The notes beneath the pieces are model-generated. The model made no database searches, was not told the DNA's origin, and saw only the letters and a list, made by a program, of their open reading frames with translations. From contig NZ_LDJO01000012.1 of assembly GCF_001431595.1 (NCBI RefSeq), positions 1-64,000 of the forward strand: 64,000 nt of DNA. Reading direction: 5' to 3'. Below, piece by piece: positions 7,093 to 16,414 of the stretch. Both the position numbers and the translations under genes were made by a program. The DNA is from Stenotrophomonas acidaminiphila. GTDB taxonomy: Bacteria; Pseudomonadota; Gammaproteobacteria; Xanthomonadales; Xanthomonadaceae. The number at the start of each line of letters is the position of its first letter. Within the stretch, counting starts at the first letter, position 1.

Positions 7093-8372
7093 GCGATGCC
7101 GGGTTGACGCTGGACCTGCTGGGTCCCACCCGCCCGGCGGTGCTTGCCCATGCGGTCAGCCAGAGCGCCAGCGCGGTGCTCATCACCGATGCCAATGTCG
7201 AGGACGGCGGCCCGCTGATCGTCTATGCCAACCCGGCGTTCTGCCGGATGAGCGGTTACCGGCCGGAGCAGCTGGTCGGCCGCAGCCCGCGCCTGCTGCA
7301 GGGGCCGCTCACCGACCGCGCGCTGATCGCCTCGCTGCGCGAGCACCTGCGCCAGGGGCTGGCGTTTGCCGGCAGCACGGTCAACTATGCGGCCGACGGC
7401 CGCGCCTACACGGTGGAGTGGAGCATCTCGCCGGTGCGCGATGCGGCCGGTGTGATCGAATACTTCGTCTCGGTACAGAGCGACATCACCGCGCGGATCG
7501 CCGCCGAGCAGGAGCGCCGGTTGTTGCTGCAGGCGCTGGATGCCGCGATCGATCCGATCCTGATCACCGGGCGCGATACCCGGGTCGTGTTCGTCAACGA
7601 GGCCTTTGCCCGGCTTACCGGCTACACCCCGGAGGAAATCCTCGGCCAGTCGGCGCGGATGCTGTACCCGTCGCACCAGGACCCGCTGTTCTACCGCAAC
7701 CTGCGCGTGTGCCTGCGCGAGGGCAAGCCGTTCCGTGCCACCTTCACCTATCGCCACAAGAGCGGCCGCCCGATCCACGTCGAACAGAGCATCGCGCCGG
7801 TGGGCGACGGCCGCGGCCGCATTTCGCATTACATCAGCACCGGCAAGGATGTCAGCGAACGGGTCGAGCGCGAATCCAGGCTGATGGAGATGGCGACCAT
7901 CGACTCGCTGACCGGCCTGCTCAACCGCCACGCCGGTGCCGAGCAGCTCTACCGGCTGGTCGGGCAGGCGCAGGCATCGGTGCGGCCGCTGAGCGTGATC
8001 ATGGCCGACATCGATCATTTCAAGGCCATCAACGACGTGCACGGGCACAAGGCCGGGGACGATGCGCTGGTGTGCGTGGGCCGGGTGCTGAAATCCTGCG
8101 TGCGCGCCGGGGACCGTGCGATCCGCTGGGGCGGCGAGGAGTTCCTGGTCGTCCTGCCCGGTGTCGCGCTGACCCAGGCGATGGAGCTTGCCGAGCGCCT
8201 GCGCTCGAAGGTCGGCGCGGCACGGGTGAACGAGATGGGCCTGTTCTCGCTTTCGGTTTCGGCAGGCGTTGCCGAAATGGCCGCTGGCGAGAGCGCATCG
8301 GAGTTGCTGCGGCGTGCGGACCTGGCGATGTACCGCGCCAAGCGCCAGGGCCGCAACGCGGTCAGGTCCTGA
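7080..8372 (+). CDS. PAS(LOV-like)-PAS-GGDEF diguanylate cyclase
   Basis: A 430-residue cytoplasmic protein: PAS domain 1 at about 27-140, PAS domain 2 at about 145-260, GGDEF domain at about 270-430. The active-site signature is GGEEF (351-355), and an inhibitory RxxD site (RAGD, 342-345) sits five residues upstream, so product-inhibited c-di-GMP synthesis is expected. PAS 1 has the framework of a LOV domain (LQGPLTD, ISPVRDAAG, VQSDIT), but the flavin-reactive Cys is Pro70 (GRSPRLLQ). ATG 7080 overlaps the EAL gene by 13 bases; ATG 7089 would give an ATGA overlap. Confidence 0.9.
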   Translation: MGSMSDAGLTLDLLGPTRPAVLAHAVSQSASAVLITDANVEDGGPLIVYANPAFCRMSGYRPEQLVGRSPRLLQGPLTDRALIASLREHLRQGLAFAGSTVNYAADGRAYTVEWSISPVRDAAGVIEYFVSVQSDITARIAAEQERRLLLQALDAAIDPILITGRDTRVVFVNEAFARLTGYTPEEILGQSARMLYPSHQDPLFYRNLRVCLREGKPFRATFTYRHKSGRPIHVEQSIAPVGDGRGRISHYISTGKDVSERVERESRLMEMATIDSLTGLLNRHAGAEQLYRLVGQAQASVRPLSVIMADIDHFKAINDVHGHKAGDDALVCVGRVLKSCVRAGDRAIRWGGEEFLVVLPGVALTQAMELAERLRSKVGAARVNEMGLFSLSVSAGVAEMAAGESASELLRRADLAMYRAKRQGRNAVRS

Positions 8373-8391
8373 GCCGCGCCGCAGCCGCCGC

Positions 8392-8679
8392 TCAGCCGGC
8401 CGGATGGCCGGGCCCGCCCTGGTCGCGTGCCAGCTGGGTGAGCATGCGCAGGTGCTGCTTGGCCCAGCGTGCACCCCAGCGCATGCCGGCGCTGGCCGAA
8501 CGCACGGCGATGATCGGCAACGGGCGCGATGGCTCGTGCAGGTACACCTCGACGATCCAGCCGAGGTTGCGCCTGCAGATTTCCAGCACCTTGATGCCGC
8601 CCAGGCACAGGCGTTTGCGGTCGGGTTCCTCGACCCAGTGGAACGGGGGTGGCAGGCGGCTCGGAACGGCTTTGGTCAT
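8392..8679 (-). CDS. Conserved hypothetical protein
   Basis: A 95-residue basic protein, convergent with the diguanylate cyclase gene. No family recognised. Visible features are an FHWVEEPDRKRLCLGGIKVLEICR stretch and a following VEVYLHEPSRPLPIIAVRS segment that look like beta strands of a small domain. I placed the start at ATG 8679; the frame extends further upstream, but that part is low-complexity Arg/Pro sequence typical of a GC-rich shadow frame. No membrane segment or signal peptide. Confidence 0.55.
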   Translation of the reverse strand: MTKAVPSRLPPPFHWVEEPDRKRLCLGGIKVLEICRRNLGWIVEVYLHEPSRPLPIIAVRSASAGMRWGARWAKQHLRMLTQLARDQGGPGHPAG

Positions 8680-8925
8680 GGGCAGGGTCCTGGTGTGGCG
8701 TTTGCGGCGGCCCGGCCGGACGGGTACGGCGCCAGGTGCTGGCGTCCGCCGTGCGGGGACGGTGCGCTGCCGCGCGCACCTGGGCTCCGCCACACGGCGT
8801 CGTCGCGGGCTTCCGGCGCCATTGCAGGGGCCGGCCGGTTGCCGCCACGGGTCAGGGTACCGATGCCCTTCGTTAGCCGGACGTCGACGGCTGCCAGGGC
8901 GATTTCACGCCCGCTGCGGCCGACT

Positions 8926-9171
8926 TCAGCTGACCACCAGCACCCACGTCGTGTTCGACCCGCTGAACCGGTAGCGCAGGCCCTCATGGTCGATCTGGCG
9001 CGCGATGTTGCCCTGGCTGTCCACCAGCACGTGCAGGTCGACCAGCACGCCGGCCCCCGCGTTGGGGGCATGGCACAGCAGCGTATCCAGCGCCACTTTC
9101 TCGGTGGCCAGCACGGTGACCGGGCGGCATTCCGCCCCGGGTCCGAGCAGAAACGTTTTCACTTCTTTCAA
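8926..9171 (-). CDS. Small hypothetical protein with a TTG start
   Basis: An 81-residue protein of unknown function. The middle (LVDLHVLVDSQGNIARQIDHEGLRYRFSG) reads like a small beta-rich domain. The upstream-most in-frame codon is GTG 9177, only one base from an AAGGAG sequence. TTG at 9171 lies seven bases after the same AGGAG, the usual distance, so I chose TTG. It has about 250 bases of apparently empty sequence on its 3' side and about 680 on its 5' side. Confidence 0.55.
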   Translation of the reverse strand: MKEVKTFLLGPGAECRPVTVLATEKVALDTLLCHAPNAGAGVLVDLHVLVDSQGNIARQIDHEGLRYRFSGSNTTWVLVVS

Positions 9172-9850
9172 GGGCACTCTCCTTGGGGGGCGACGGGCCC
9201 CGGGTCTGGGTGGCGATGCAGTGCTCGGCCGTCGCGCGGGCGCGCGGCGACGCTCCCGGATCCCGGCGACGGGAACGGGGCTTGCATCGGTTCTGGTGGG
9301 ACGTGCCTGCCTTGCGCGGGACCATGCGCTGCAGGTGGACGGCCGTGCGCTGCGGCATGCCGCAGCGGCGGTGGATGTAGGGCCGGTGGCCTGCCTGTGC
9401 GGCGGCGCCGGTCGTGGAGAGGGGTGATCCGGCGTCGAGATATACAGGGCCAGGTGTTAAGAGAAAGGGATGGCCCGGCCAGTCGTTGCATCGAGGTGAA
9501 GGCCGCGTGCGAGGCGCACAGGCGGGGTTGTGGCCGGCATTGCGCGGCGGCAGTGCCGGTTTCCCCGGCGGACGGCGGCATGCACGATGACGGTCGCGCG
9601 CGCGTCGCGGCGCGTAGAATCGCCCGGGTGTTGTTCAGGATCCTGCCGGTGGCGTTGGCGCCCGGCGGTGCGGCGGGAAGGCCGTTCGTGGTGCGCGTTG
9701 CCGGGGCCGACAGCTGCCGCTGGCAAACTGGGATTCAGTCCGGACATGGGGCGGGGCATATGGACGACAGCGGGACGTTGACAGTCCACGGCAGGGCGGT
9801 GGCCACCGGTGGCCGGCGCTTCGCCCATGCGGTTCCGGGCAGGGGCGCAC
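9172..9850. other. Long stretch with no convincing gene
   Basis: About 680 bases between the TTG-started small gene (minus strand) and the GGDEF-EAL gene (plus strand). Open frames here are short, Arg/Ala/Pro-rich and lack ribosome sites. Visible signals are a TATACA box (9441-9446), an imperfect hairpin GGGCCA...TGGCCC (9447-9476), a TAGAAT box (9615-9620) that could be a -10, and a TTGACA (9778-9783) without a matching -10. It may hold the long regulatory leader of the downstream gene or a decayed gene; I cannot tell which. Confidence 0.4.
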
Positions 9851-12520
9851 ATGCGCGATGACGCGCCGGCACCGCGTGGCGGCGACATGCCGCGCTACAT
9901 CTTCGCCACACCGCTGTGGGCGTTGCTGGTGCTGGTCACGGGCCTGGCGCTGACGGCCTGGATGGCGCTTGGCGAGTGGAGGGGCGAGCGCGACCGGGTG
10001 CAGGCCCTGCAGCGCTCGCTGGCCGATGCCGCGCCTGCGCGCCTGCGCGAACCGCTGGCCGGTGCCGCGCTGGGCCTGCGGGCGATGCAGACCGTGCTGC
10101 TGGCCGGCACCGCGCAGCTGGACCAGCACACCTTCGACAGCTACCAGCGCAACCTGCGTTCGCAGGAGTGGATCCATGGCTACGTGCTGATCGCGTTCGC
10201 GCAGCGGGGAGTCGGCGTCGACGGCCAGGTCACCTACCGCTACCAGTACGTCGCGCCGCTGCAGGGCAACGAGGTCCTGGTGGGCTTCGACGTGGCCCGG
10301 CAACCGGAGAACATGGAGGCACTGCGGCGCGCGCGCGACGCCGACACGGCGGCCATGTCCGCGCCGTTCCCGCTGCTGCAGTTCCGCGGGCAGCGCCCGG
10401 CCGGCGACATAGGCCTCACCGTGCGCCTGCCGGCGTACACGCCGGGCGCCATGCCGACCACGGTCGAGGAACGGCGCGCGCGCGAACTGGGCGCGCTGGC
10501 GGTCAGCGTGCGCCTGGAGCCGATGGTCCGCCAGGCCCTGTACGGCCGCATCCTCGACCACATGGACGTGGAGATCCGCGACCTCGGCGCCCTGCCCGCG
10601 CATGCGCGGGTGTTCGCCAGCGCGCCGTTGCCGGCCGATCCGGCGGCGCTGCAGCTGCGGCGCATGGAATTCGGCGGGCGCACGTGGGAACTGCGGCTGT
10701 GGCCGCGTGCGGCGATGGGGGAGTGGGCGCAACTGCGCCTGATCGTGATCGGTGGCAGCTCGATCAGCGTGTTGCTGGCCCTGTTCCTGTGGTCGCAGGC
10801 GACCGTGCACCGCCGCGCGCTGGAGCTCGCGCGGCGGATGAGCGCCCGCTTCGGCGAGAGCGAGGCCCGTTTCCAGGCCCTGAACGAAATGCTGCCGGCG
10901 CTGGTGCTGGTGGCCGATGCCCGCGACGGACGCATCACCTATGCCAACCGCGCGGCCAGGTCGCAACTGGGCAATGTCGCCGGCACGCCGCTGGAGGACC
11001 TGTTCGCCGATGCGGTGCAGGGCCGGGAGGCGGTTGCCGCCACGCTCGGGGTGGGGACATGGAGCAGCCAGGAGGCGTTCGTGGTGCGCGGCGCCGATAC
11101 GGCGCTGTGGGTGAACGCTTCGCTCGCGATGCTGGAGATGGACCATGTGCCCCACCTGCTCATGGTGGCCGGCGATACCAGCGCGCAGCGCGAGATGACC
11201 GAACGGCTGCGCTACCAGGCCGCGCATGACGAGCTCACCGGGCTGTGCAACCGCCGCGAATTCGAACGCTGCCTGCGCCAGGCGCTGCTCGATCGCGATG
11301 CCGCCGGCGTCGCGTCGTTCGCGTTGATGTATATCGACCTGGACCAGTTCAAGCTGATCAACGACCTGTCCGGGCACACCGCCGGCGACCAGCTGCTGGT
11401 GCAGCTGTCGCAGGCGATGCGGCGCCACATCCGCGATGGCGACCTGCTGGCGCGCCTGGGGGGCGACGAGTTCGGCCTGCTGGCGTTCGGCGTGGACCAG
11501 GCGCAGGCCGACCGGCTGGCCGAGCAGGTGCGCGCCTGCATCGAGCGCTCGACCTTCTGCTGGCTGGGACGCAGCTACACGGTGAGCGCGAGCATCGGCC
11601 TGGTGCTGGTCGACCAGCCCGGATGTACCCTCAAGGACCTGCTGGCCTGGGCCGACACCGCCTGTTACCAGGCCAAGGAAGACGGCCGCAACCGCGTGCG
11701 GGTGTACCGCGACGATGCCGACGCCACCCGCCGCATGGGCGAGATGGAATGGGCCAGCCAGCTGCGCCGCGCGCTGGAGCAGGACCGCCTGCTGCTGGAC
11801 TACCAGGAGATCGTGCCGCTGTCGGCCGGCGCCGAGCCGGTCACGCGGGTGGAACTGCTGCTGCGCATGCGCGCCGACGATGGCAGCGTGATCGCGCCGG
11901 GCGTGTTCATGGTGGCAGCCGAGCGCTATGGCCTGATGCCGGCGGTGGACCGCTGGGTGATCCGCACCGCACTGGCCAATTTCAACACCCTGCACCCCTG
12001 TGGCGGGCGCCTGCAGAGCTGCGCCATCAACCTCTCCGGTGCCAGCCTCGAGGATGAAGGGCTGGCCGATTTCATCCTCGATTCGATCGCCCGCAATGGG
12101 GTGCCGCCACAGCGCCTGTGCCTGGAGATCACCGAAACCGTGGCGGTGCGCGACCTGCTGCGCGTGGTGCGGGTGATCGAGCGCCTGCGCGCGGCAGGCT
12201 GCCGCATCGCGCTGGACGATTTCGGCGCCGGCATGGCCTCGTTCGGCTACCTGAAGAACCTGCCGGTGGACGTGATCAAGATCGACGGCAGTTTCGTGCG
12301 CGACCTGGGCCACGACCCGATGAGCCGGACCATCATCGATGCCGTTACCCGCATCGGCCACCAGCGCGGGGCCAAGGTGGTGGCCGAGTGGGTGGACGAC
12401 CTGGACACCCTGGACCTGCTGCGCGAGCTGGGCGTGGACAGTGCGCAGGGCTTCGCCCTGCATCGCCCGGAGCGGGTGCTGTTCCAGCGCGACAACACCG
12501 GGCAGCCGCCGGCGCGGTGA
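9851..12520 (+). CDS. Membrane-bound CHASE-like-PAS-GGDEF-EAL dual-domain c-di-GMP protein
   Basis: An 889-residue protein: a transmembrane helix near residues 17-37, a periplasmic CHASE-like sensor to about 290, a second helix near 300-318, a PAS domain, then GGDEF and EAL. The GGDEF site is intact (GGDEF near 537) with an RxxD inhibitory site (RDGD) five residues before it. The EAL signature reads ELL, yet the key Glu, Asn (INLSG), Glu (EITETV), Asp-Asp (LDDFGAG), Lys (VIKID) and Gln (SAQGFAL) are present; the loop AEGVE is changed to AEWVD. A cyclase, possibly with phosphodiesterase activity. Start chosen at ATG 9851 after CAGGGGCG; ATG 9809 and 9887 are alternatives. Confidence 0.88.
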   Translation: MRDDAPAPRGGDMPRYIFATPLWALLVLVTGLALTAWMALGEWRGERDRVQALQRSLADAAPARLREPLAGAALGLRAMQTVLLAGTAQLDQHTFDSYQRNLRSQEWIHGYVLIAFAQRGVGVDGQVTYRYQYVAPLQGNEVLVGFDVARQPENMEALRRARDADTAAMSAPFPLLQFRGQRPAGDIGLTVRLPAYTPGAMPTTVEERRARELGALAVSVRLEPMVRQALYGRILDHMDVEIRDLGALPAHARVFASAPLPADPAALQLRRMEFGGRTWELRLWPRAAMGEWAQLRLIVIGGSSISVLLALFLWSQATVHRRALELARRMSARFGESEARFQALNEMLPALVLVADARDGRITYANRAARSQLGNVAGTPLEDLFADAVQGREAVAATLGVGTWSSQEAFVVRGADTALWVNASLAMLEMDHVPHLLMVAGDTSAQREMTERLRYQAAHDELTGLCNRREFERCLRQALLDRDAAGVASFALMYIDLDQFKLINDLSGHTAGDQLLVQLSQAMRRHIRDGDLLARLGGDEFGLLAFGVDQAQADRLAEQVRACIERSTFCWLGRSYTVSASIGLVLVDQPGCTLKDLLAWADTACYQAKEDGRNRVRVYRDDADATRRMGEMEWASQLRRALEQDRLLLDYQEIVPLSAGAEPVTRVELLLRMRADDGSVIAPGVFMVAAERYGLMPAVDRWVIRTALANFNTLHPCGGRLQSCAINLSGASLEDEGLADFILDSIARNGVPPQRLCLEITETVAVRDLLRVVRVIERLRAAGCRIALDDFGAGMASFGYLKNLPVDVIKIDGSFVRDLGHDPMSRTIIDAVTRIGHQRGAKVVAEWVDDLDTLDLLRELGVDSAQGFALHRPERVLFQRDNTGQPPAR

Positions 12521-12529
12521 CGGCGCCGT

Positions 12530-13372
12530 TCAGCTGCGGACCGCGAACACCCCGTCCAGTTCCGGGCGCGCGCGGAAGCCGGCCCTGGCCAGGCGGGTGG
12601 CGACCTCGCGCGGCACGTCGCGGCCGCTGGTGAGCCTGTTGGGCATGCCGGTGTAGTGGAACAGCTGGCCACCCCGGCGCAGCACCCGCGCCAGGTGGTC
12701 GTAGAACGCCTGCGAATACAGTTCGCCGGCGATGCCGAAGCGCGGCGGATCGTGCAGCACCGCGTCCACCGAGGCATCGGCGATGTCCGCGATGGCCAGC
12801 GAGATATCGCCGTGCGTCAGCGTCAGGCGTCCGCCCGCTGCGTCCGACCCGGGATCCGGCGACCAGGGGTTGAGGGTGCGCAGCCACAGCACTTCCGGAC
12901 TCTTCTCGAACGAACGCACCGCCGTCACCCCGGCCTCCAGGCAGCAGGCGGCGAAGTAGCCCATGCCGCCGCAGGTGTCGAGCACCTGCTTGCCGCGCGG
13001 CGCGACCAGGGCGACCTTGCGGCGCGCGTCCTCCATCGGCGACAACTGCGCGCTGACCAGCATCTTGATGCCGTCGATCTCGAAGGTGGGCACGCCCCAC
13101 TCGGTCGGCACCAGCTTGTACAGGCCATTGCCGAAGCGCGAGGCCGGCGCGAAATCCCCACCGTCCCAGTAGTACACGGTGCGGTCCTTGAGCCGTTCCG
13201 GCCAGGGATAACCGTGGCCGCGCCACTGCCAGCGATCGGCCTCCAGCCGCACCTCGTCGGTGCCGCGGCCGAGGTCGAGCGAGCCGTTCCAGACCACGCT
13301 GCCGCCGCGCTGCGCCTCGCGCATGGCGTCCAGCAACGGGCGGGTAAGCAGGGGGCCGGAGTAGTGGGGCAT
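12530..13372 (-). CDS. Class I SAM-dependent methyltransferase
   Basis: A 280-residue protein with a C-terminal Rossmann methyltransferase domain: SAM-binding motif I VLDTCGGMGYFAA and a motif IV-like HDPPRFG. The N-terminal 130 residues are a separate Trp-rich region (WQWRGHGYPWPE). The arrangement recalls the COG2521 group of predicted RNA or small-molecule methyltransferases; the substrate is unknown. It converges on the GGDEF-EAL gene with only nine bases between stops. Start taken at ATG 13372, where conserved-looking sequence begins; the frame upstream is shadow-like. Confidence 0.75.
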   Translation of the reverse strand: MPHYSGPLLTRPLLDAMREAQRGGSVVWNGSLDLGRGTDEVRLEADRWQWRGHGYPWPERLKDRTVYYWDGGDFAPASRFGNGLYKLVPTEWGVPTFEIDGIKMLVSAQLSPMEDARRKVALVAPRGKQVLDTCGGMGYFAACCLEAGVTAVRSFEKSPEVLWLRTLNPWSPDPGSDAAGGRLTLTHGDISLAIADIADASVDAVLHDPPRFGIAGELYSQAFYDHLARVLRRGGQLFHYTGMPNRLTSGRDVPREVATRLARAGFRARPELDGVFAVRS

Positions 13373-13564
13373 GCGCGGAGCGGGCCCGCGAACGAGCGCC
13401 GGTGACGGAAGGGGGCGCCATCGTAACCCGGTCCGGTCGCGCGCCGTCGCCGCGCCCGGCCCGGACCACGGAACTCGCCGCGCCGCCACCGGTCTGTTGC
13501 TGGCATGGTCGCACCACGGCGGGTCCGCGCGTGGCCCTGCGCAGATACCCGGCGATGGAGAGGC

Positions 13565-14494
13565 ATGCAGGATTCACGTAGTCGAGAACCGTTGTCCCAC
13601 CGCGTCGGTGCCGGCCTGGCGACCGCGGCGATCCTGTGCCTGTTCGCGCGCGTGCTCTGGCAGGTGCCCGAGCCCGATCCGAAGAGTCGCACGCAGCGGT
13701 TGCAGGTGCGCTGGCTGGCGCGTCACGGCGAAGCCCCGCCGTTGCCGGCGGCGGCGGCGGACACACCCGAGGTGCCGGCAGGGCAGGCGCACGCCGCGCT
13801 GCCGCCGCCGCACGCATCGGAGCGGCGGCCGGCAGCCGCCGCATCCGCACCGGCCACTGCAGACCCTGCCGCGGACTGGTCGCGGCGGCTGTACGACGGC
13901 CAAGGCGGGATCGCCCTGCCCGGCGAACTTGACGGCGACGGCCGCACGCGCGGCACCGACGAGCGGGTGTTCGAGCACCGCGACGAACTGGCGACGGGCG
14001 TCGGCGAGCGCGCCACCGCCGGCCTGTTCTCGAAGCGTGCAGCCGGGACCCGGCAGTCACGCAGGGAGAAGTGGGTCTACGGTGAGGACATCCAGCCGGC
14101 ACAGGCGCGGCGCGCGCCGGACGTGGCGTTCAACCCGTCGCTGCACGAACGCGCCGCCGACCTGGGCAGTGAAGCCACCGGCGATGCCTACAAGGCCGCG
14201 CCGATCCGCCATGAGCCGCTGCCCGGCCTGGATGGCGAAGCCAGCCGCCGCATCCGTACCGTCATCGGCGAGCTGGAACGGCGCTACCCGCGCTGTGGCG
14301 AAGAAGCGCGCCGCCGCTGGTTCGGCAACGCGCTGCAGCACCTGGACGCGCTGGAGCGGCTGGAGTACCGCTACCGCCATGGCGCCGATCCGGTCGAGGC
14401 CGAACACACGCTGCCGTCGGCGGCCGACAGCGCCTATGACCTGGCACGTCGCGCGCTGTGGGATGCGGAGCGACGCATGAAGACCTGCGGCTGA
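13565..14494 (+). CDS. Membrane-anchored hypothetical protein
   Basis: A 309-residue protein with one N-terminal membrane anchor (residues about 13-32), an Ala/Pro-rich linker to about residue 105 and a hydrophilic charged C-terminal part with two cysteines, at YPRCGEE and the C terminus. The layout (anchor, Pro-rich spacer, periplasmic domain) recalls TonB-like or envelope-tether proteins, but I recognise no TonB motif or family. ATG 13565 follows GGAGAGGC, a good ribosome site. Divergent from the methyltransferase gene; function unknown. Confidence 0.65.
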   Translation: MQDSRSREPLSHRVGAGLATAAILCLFARVLWQVPEPDPKSRTQRLQVRWLARHGEAPPLPAAAADTPEVPAGQAHAALPPPHASERRPAAAASAPATADPAADWSRRLYDGQGGIALPGELDGDGRTRGTDERVFEHRDELATGVGERATAGLFSKRAAGTRQSRREKWVYGEDIQPAQARRAPDVAFNPSLHERAADLGSEATGDAYKAAPIRHEPLPGLDGEASRRIRTVIGELERRYPRCGEEARRRWFGNALQHLDALERLEYRYRHGADPVEAEHTLPSAADSAYDLARRALWDAERRMKTCG

Positions 14495-14739
14495 GCGACG
14501 GCGCCAGCGGCAGGCAACGCTGCGCGGTGTGTGTCGCCGGCGCCGGGCGCGCATTGTCCCGGCCGGTACCACCGTGGCCGCGCCGGGACAGCCGTCGGAG
14601 ACCTGTCCCACGCCTGTACCGGCCACTTCCAGGACTTCCCCGGCCATCAGCGGACAACCTGTGCAAGATGATGTTCCTGAAAGGTTTTTCCGTGGCGGAG
14701 GCTGCCTAGAATCGGGCTCCACCACCGCATGGGATCGTG

Positions 14740-15813
14740 ATGAAGCCGATCAGCCTGTTGTCGTACGCACTCGCCCTTTTCACCACGTTCGGCTGCCAGG
14801 CGCAGCCCGGGCAGGCGGCCGCGCCGCGGGTCGGGGTGGCGCCCGGCTACAGCCACGCGCTGCCGCGACATGCACTGGTCGGCTACCTGCACAACTTCGA
14901 CAACGGGTCCGGGGTGCTGCCGCTGGGGCAGGTGGACGGGAGCTGGGACGTGATCGTGCTGGCGTTCGCCGACGACATGGGCGAGGGCAGGATCGCGTTC
15001 AACCCGGCGCCGGGACTGGAGCGGGCGCGGCTGGTCGCCGACATCGCCGCGCGCCGCGCCGCCGGCGGCATCGTGGTGCTGTCCTTTGGCGGCGAACTGG
15101 GGACGGTGACGCTGCGCACCCAGCGCGACGAGGACAACTTCGTGCGCACCACCGCGCAGGCCATCGATGCGTATGGGCTGGACGGCATCGACATCGACCT
15201 GGAGAAGATCGCCGGCGTCGTGCACGGCGCACCGGTCGCCGCGCGCCTGGTCTCGGCGGTCAAGCGCCTGCACGCCATGTATCCGAACCTGTACGTGTCG
15301 ATGGCGCCTGAGCACCCCTACGTGCAGGGCGGCTGGGTGTCGATGGAGGGCATCTGGGGCGCCTACCTGCCGTTGATCGACGGGCTGCGCGACGAACTGG
15401 ACCTGCTGCACGTGCAGCTCTACAACAACGGCGGGCTGCCTACGCCCTACCACGCGGACCCGCTGCCGGCCGGCAGCGTGGACATGATGGTGGGTTCGGC
15501 CAGAATGTTGATCGAAGGCTTCGAGCTGGCCGGCGGCAAGGGCCGCTTCGAGGGGCTGCGACCGGACCAGGTGGCGCTGGCCCTGCCTTCGGGTCCACGC
15601 GCGGCCGGCAGCGGCCATGCCCCGCCGGCGGCCATCATCCGCGCCTTCGACTGCCTGACCCGCGCCACCGGCTGCGATGCGCTGAAGCCGGCGCGGCCAT
15701 ACCCGGACTTCCGTGGCGTGATGGCCTGGTCGATCAACTGGGACGTGGCCGACCAGGGCGCGTTCTCGGTGCCCGTCGGCACGCACCTGCGCCAGGCACG
15801 CGCAGGGCAATGA
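14740..15813 (+). CDS. Exported glycoside hydrolase family 18 protein
   Basis: A 357-residue GH18 enzyme (chitinase/endo-beta-N-acetylglucosaminidase fold). The catalytic DxxDxDxE signature is DGIDIDLE, with Asp148, Asp151, Asp153 and acid Glu155 all intact, so it should be active on GlcNAc-containing glycans. There is an N-terminal signal peptide; Cys19 follows a poor lipobox (TFGC), so whether it is lipidated is uncertain. There is no chitin-binding module. The frame allows GTG 14737, but ATG 14740 follows directly and is preferred. A TAGAAT box (14707-14712) may be its -10. Confidence 0.88.
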   Translation: MKPISLLSYALALFTTFGCQAQPGQAAAPRVGVAPGYSHALPRHALVGYLHNFDNGSGVLPLGQVDGSWDVIVLAFADDMGEGRIAFNPAPGLERARLVADIAARRAAGGIVVLSFGGELGTVTLRTQRDEDNFVRTTAQAIDAYGLDGIDIDLEKIAGVVHGAPVAARLVSAVKRLHAMYPNLYVSMAPEHPYVQGGWVSMEGIWGAYLPLIDGLRDELDLLHVQLYNNGGLPTPYHADPLPAGSVDMMVGSARMLIEGFELAGGKGRFEGLRPDQVALALPSGPRAAGSGHAPPAAIIRAFDCLTRATGCDALKPARPYPDFRGVMAWSINWDVADQGAFSVPVGTHLRQARAGQ

Positions 15814-15856
15814 CCGGGTCGGCGCGCCGCGGCGCCCGGGGTCGGGCGCTCCGGCC

Positions 15857-16321
15857 TCAGGCCGTCGCGGGCAGCAGCCGCAGCGCCGGCAGGCCGACGT
15901 GGTGCAGCAGTTCGCGCACCACCACCAGTGCCGCGGCGAAGCCGGGGTGCGCGGGCAGGCCGAGGCTGTGCGCGGGCACCCCGGCCGCCACCCGCGCCAG
16001 GCGGTTGAACACCTCCTCGACGTCGTCGATGGACAGCGTGGCCGCCGTCCCCGGCGCGCGTCCGCTGGCCGCCAGCAGCGGCGCCAGCACCGGGTCCGCG
16101 CATTCCAGCCCTGTCGCCCCGGGCTGGCGCAGGGCGGGAATGGCCGGCATCAGCGCGTCCTCGACCCGCTGGATCGCCTGCTCCAGCGCGGCCTCGCCCG
16201 GTGGAAAGACCGACAGTCCCGCGGCCAGCAGATCGTCCAGCGACAACGGCAGCAGCACCGCCGCGGCGTGGGGTGCCTGCAGGCGGATCGCCGCTTCTTG
16301 CAGATGCAGTTGCAGGTTCAT
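15857..16321 (-). CDS. Conserved hypothetical protein
   Basis: A 154-residue, mainly helical, leucine- and alanine-rich cytoplasmic protein of unknown function, with no signal peptide, membrane segment or recognisable motif. ATG 16321 is set by the ribosome site GGGAGC five bases upstream; a frame extension to 16351 lies upstream of that site. Convergent with the GH18 gene and divergent from the NHL-repeat gene. Confidence 0.65.
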   Translation of the reverse strand: MNLQLHLQEAAIRLQAPHAAAVLLPLSLDDLLAAGLSVFPPGEAALEQAIQRVEDALMPAIPALRQPGATGLECADPVLAPLLAASGRAPGTAATLSIDDVEEVFNRLARVAAGVPAHSLGLPAHPGFAAALVVVRELLHHVGLPALRLLPATA

Positions 16322-16414
16322 GCGTTGCTCCCGGGGTGGCATGGCCGGCAAGGGGTGGTTACGCGCGGGCCGGTGAGCGTCTATGGTGCCGGGTCCGCAG
16401 CGGGTGGGTTATAC

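Noticed and set aside
9005..9427. A 140-codon plus-strand open frame opposite the small TTG-started gene
   Set aside because: Its first part mirrors the minus-strand gene, its last part has no conserved-looking sequence and no ribosome site precedes it.
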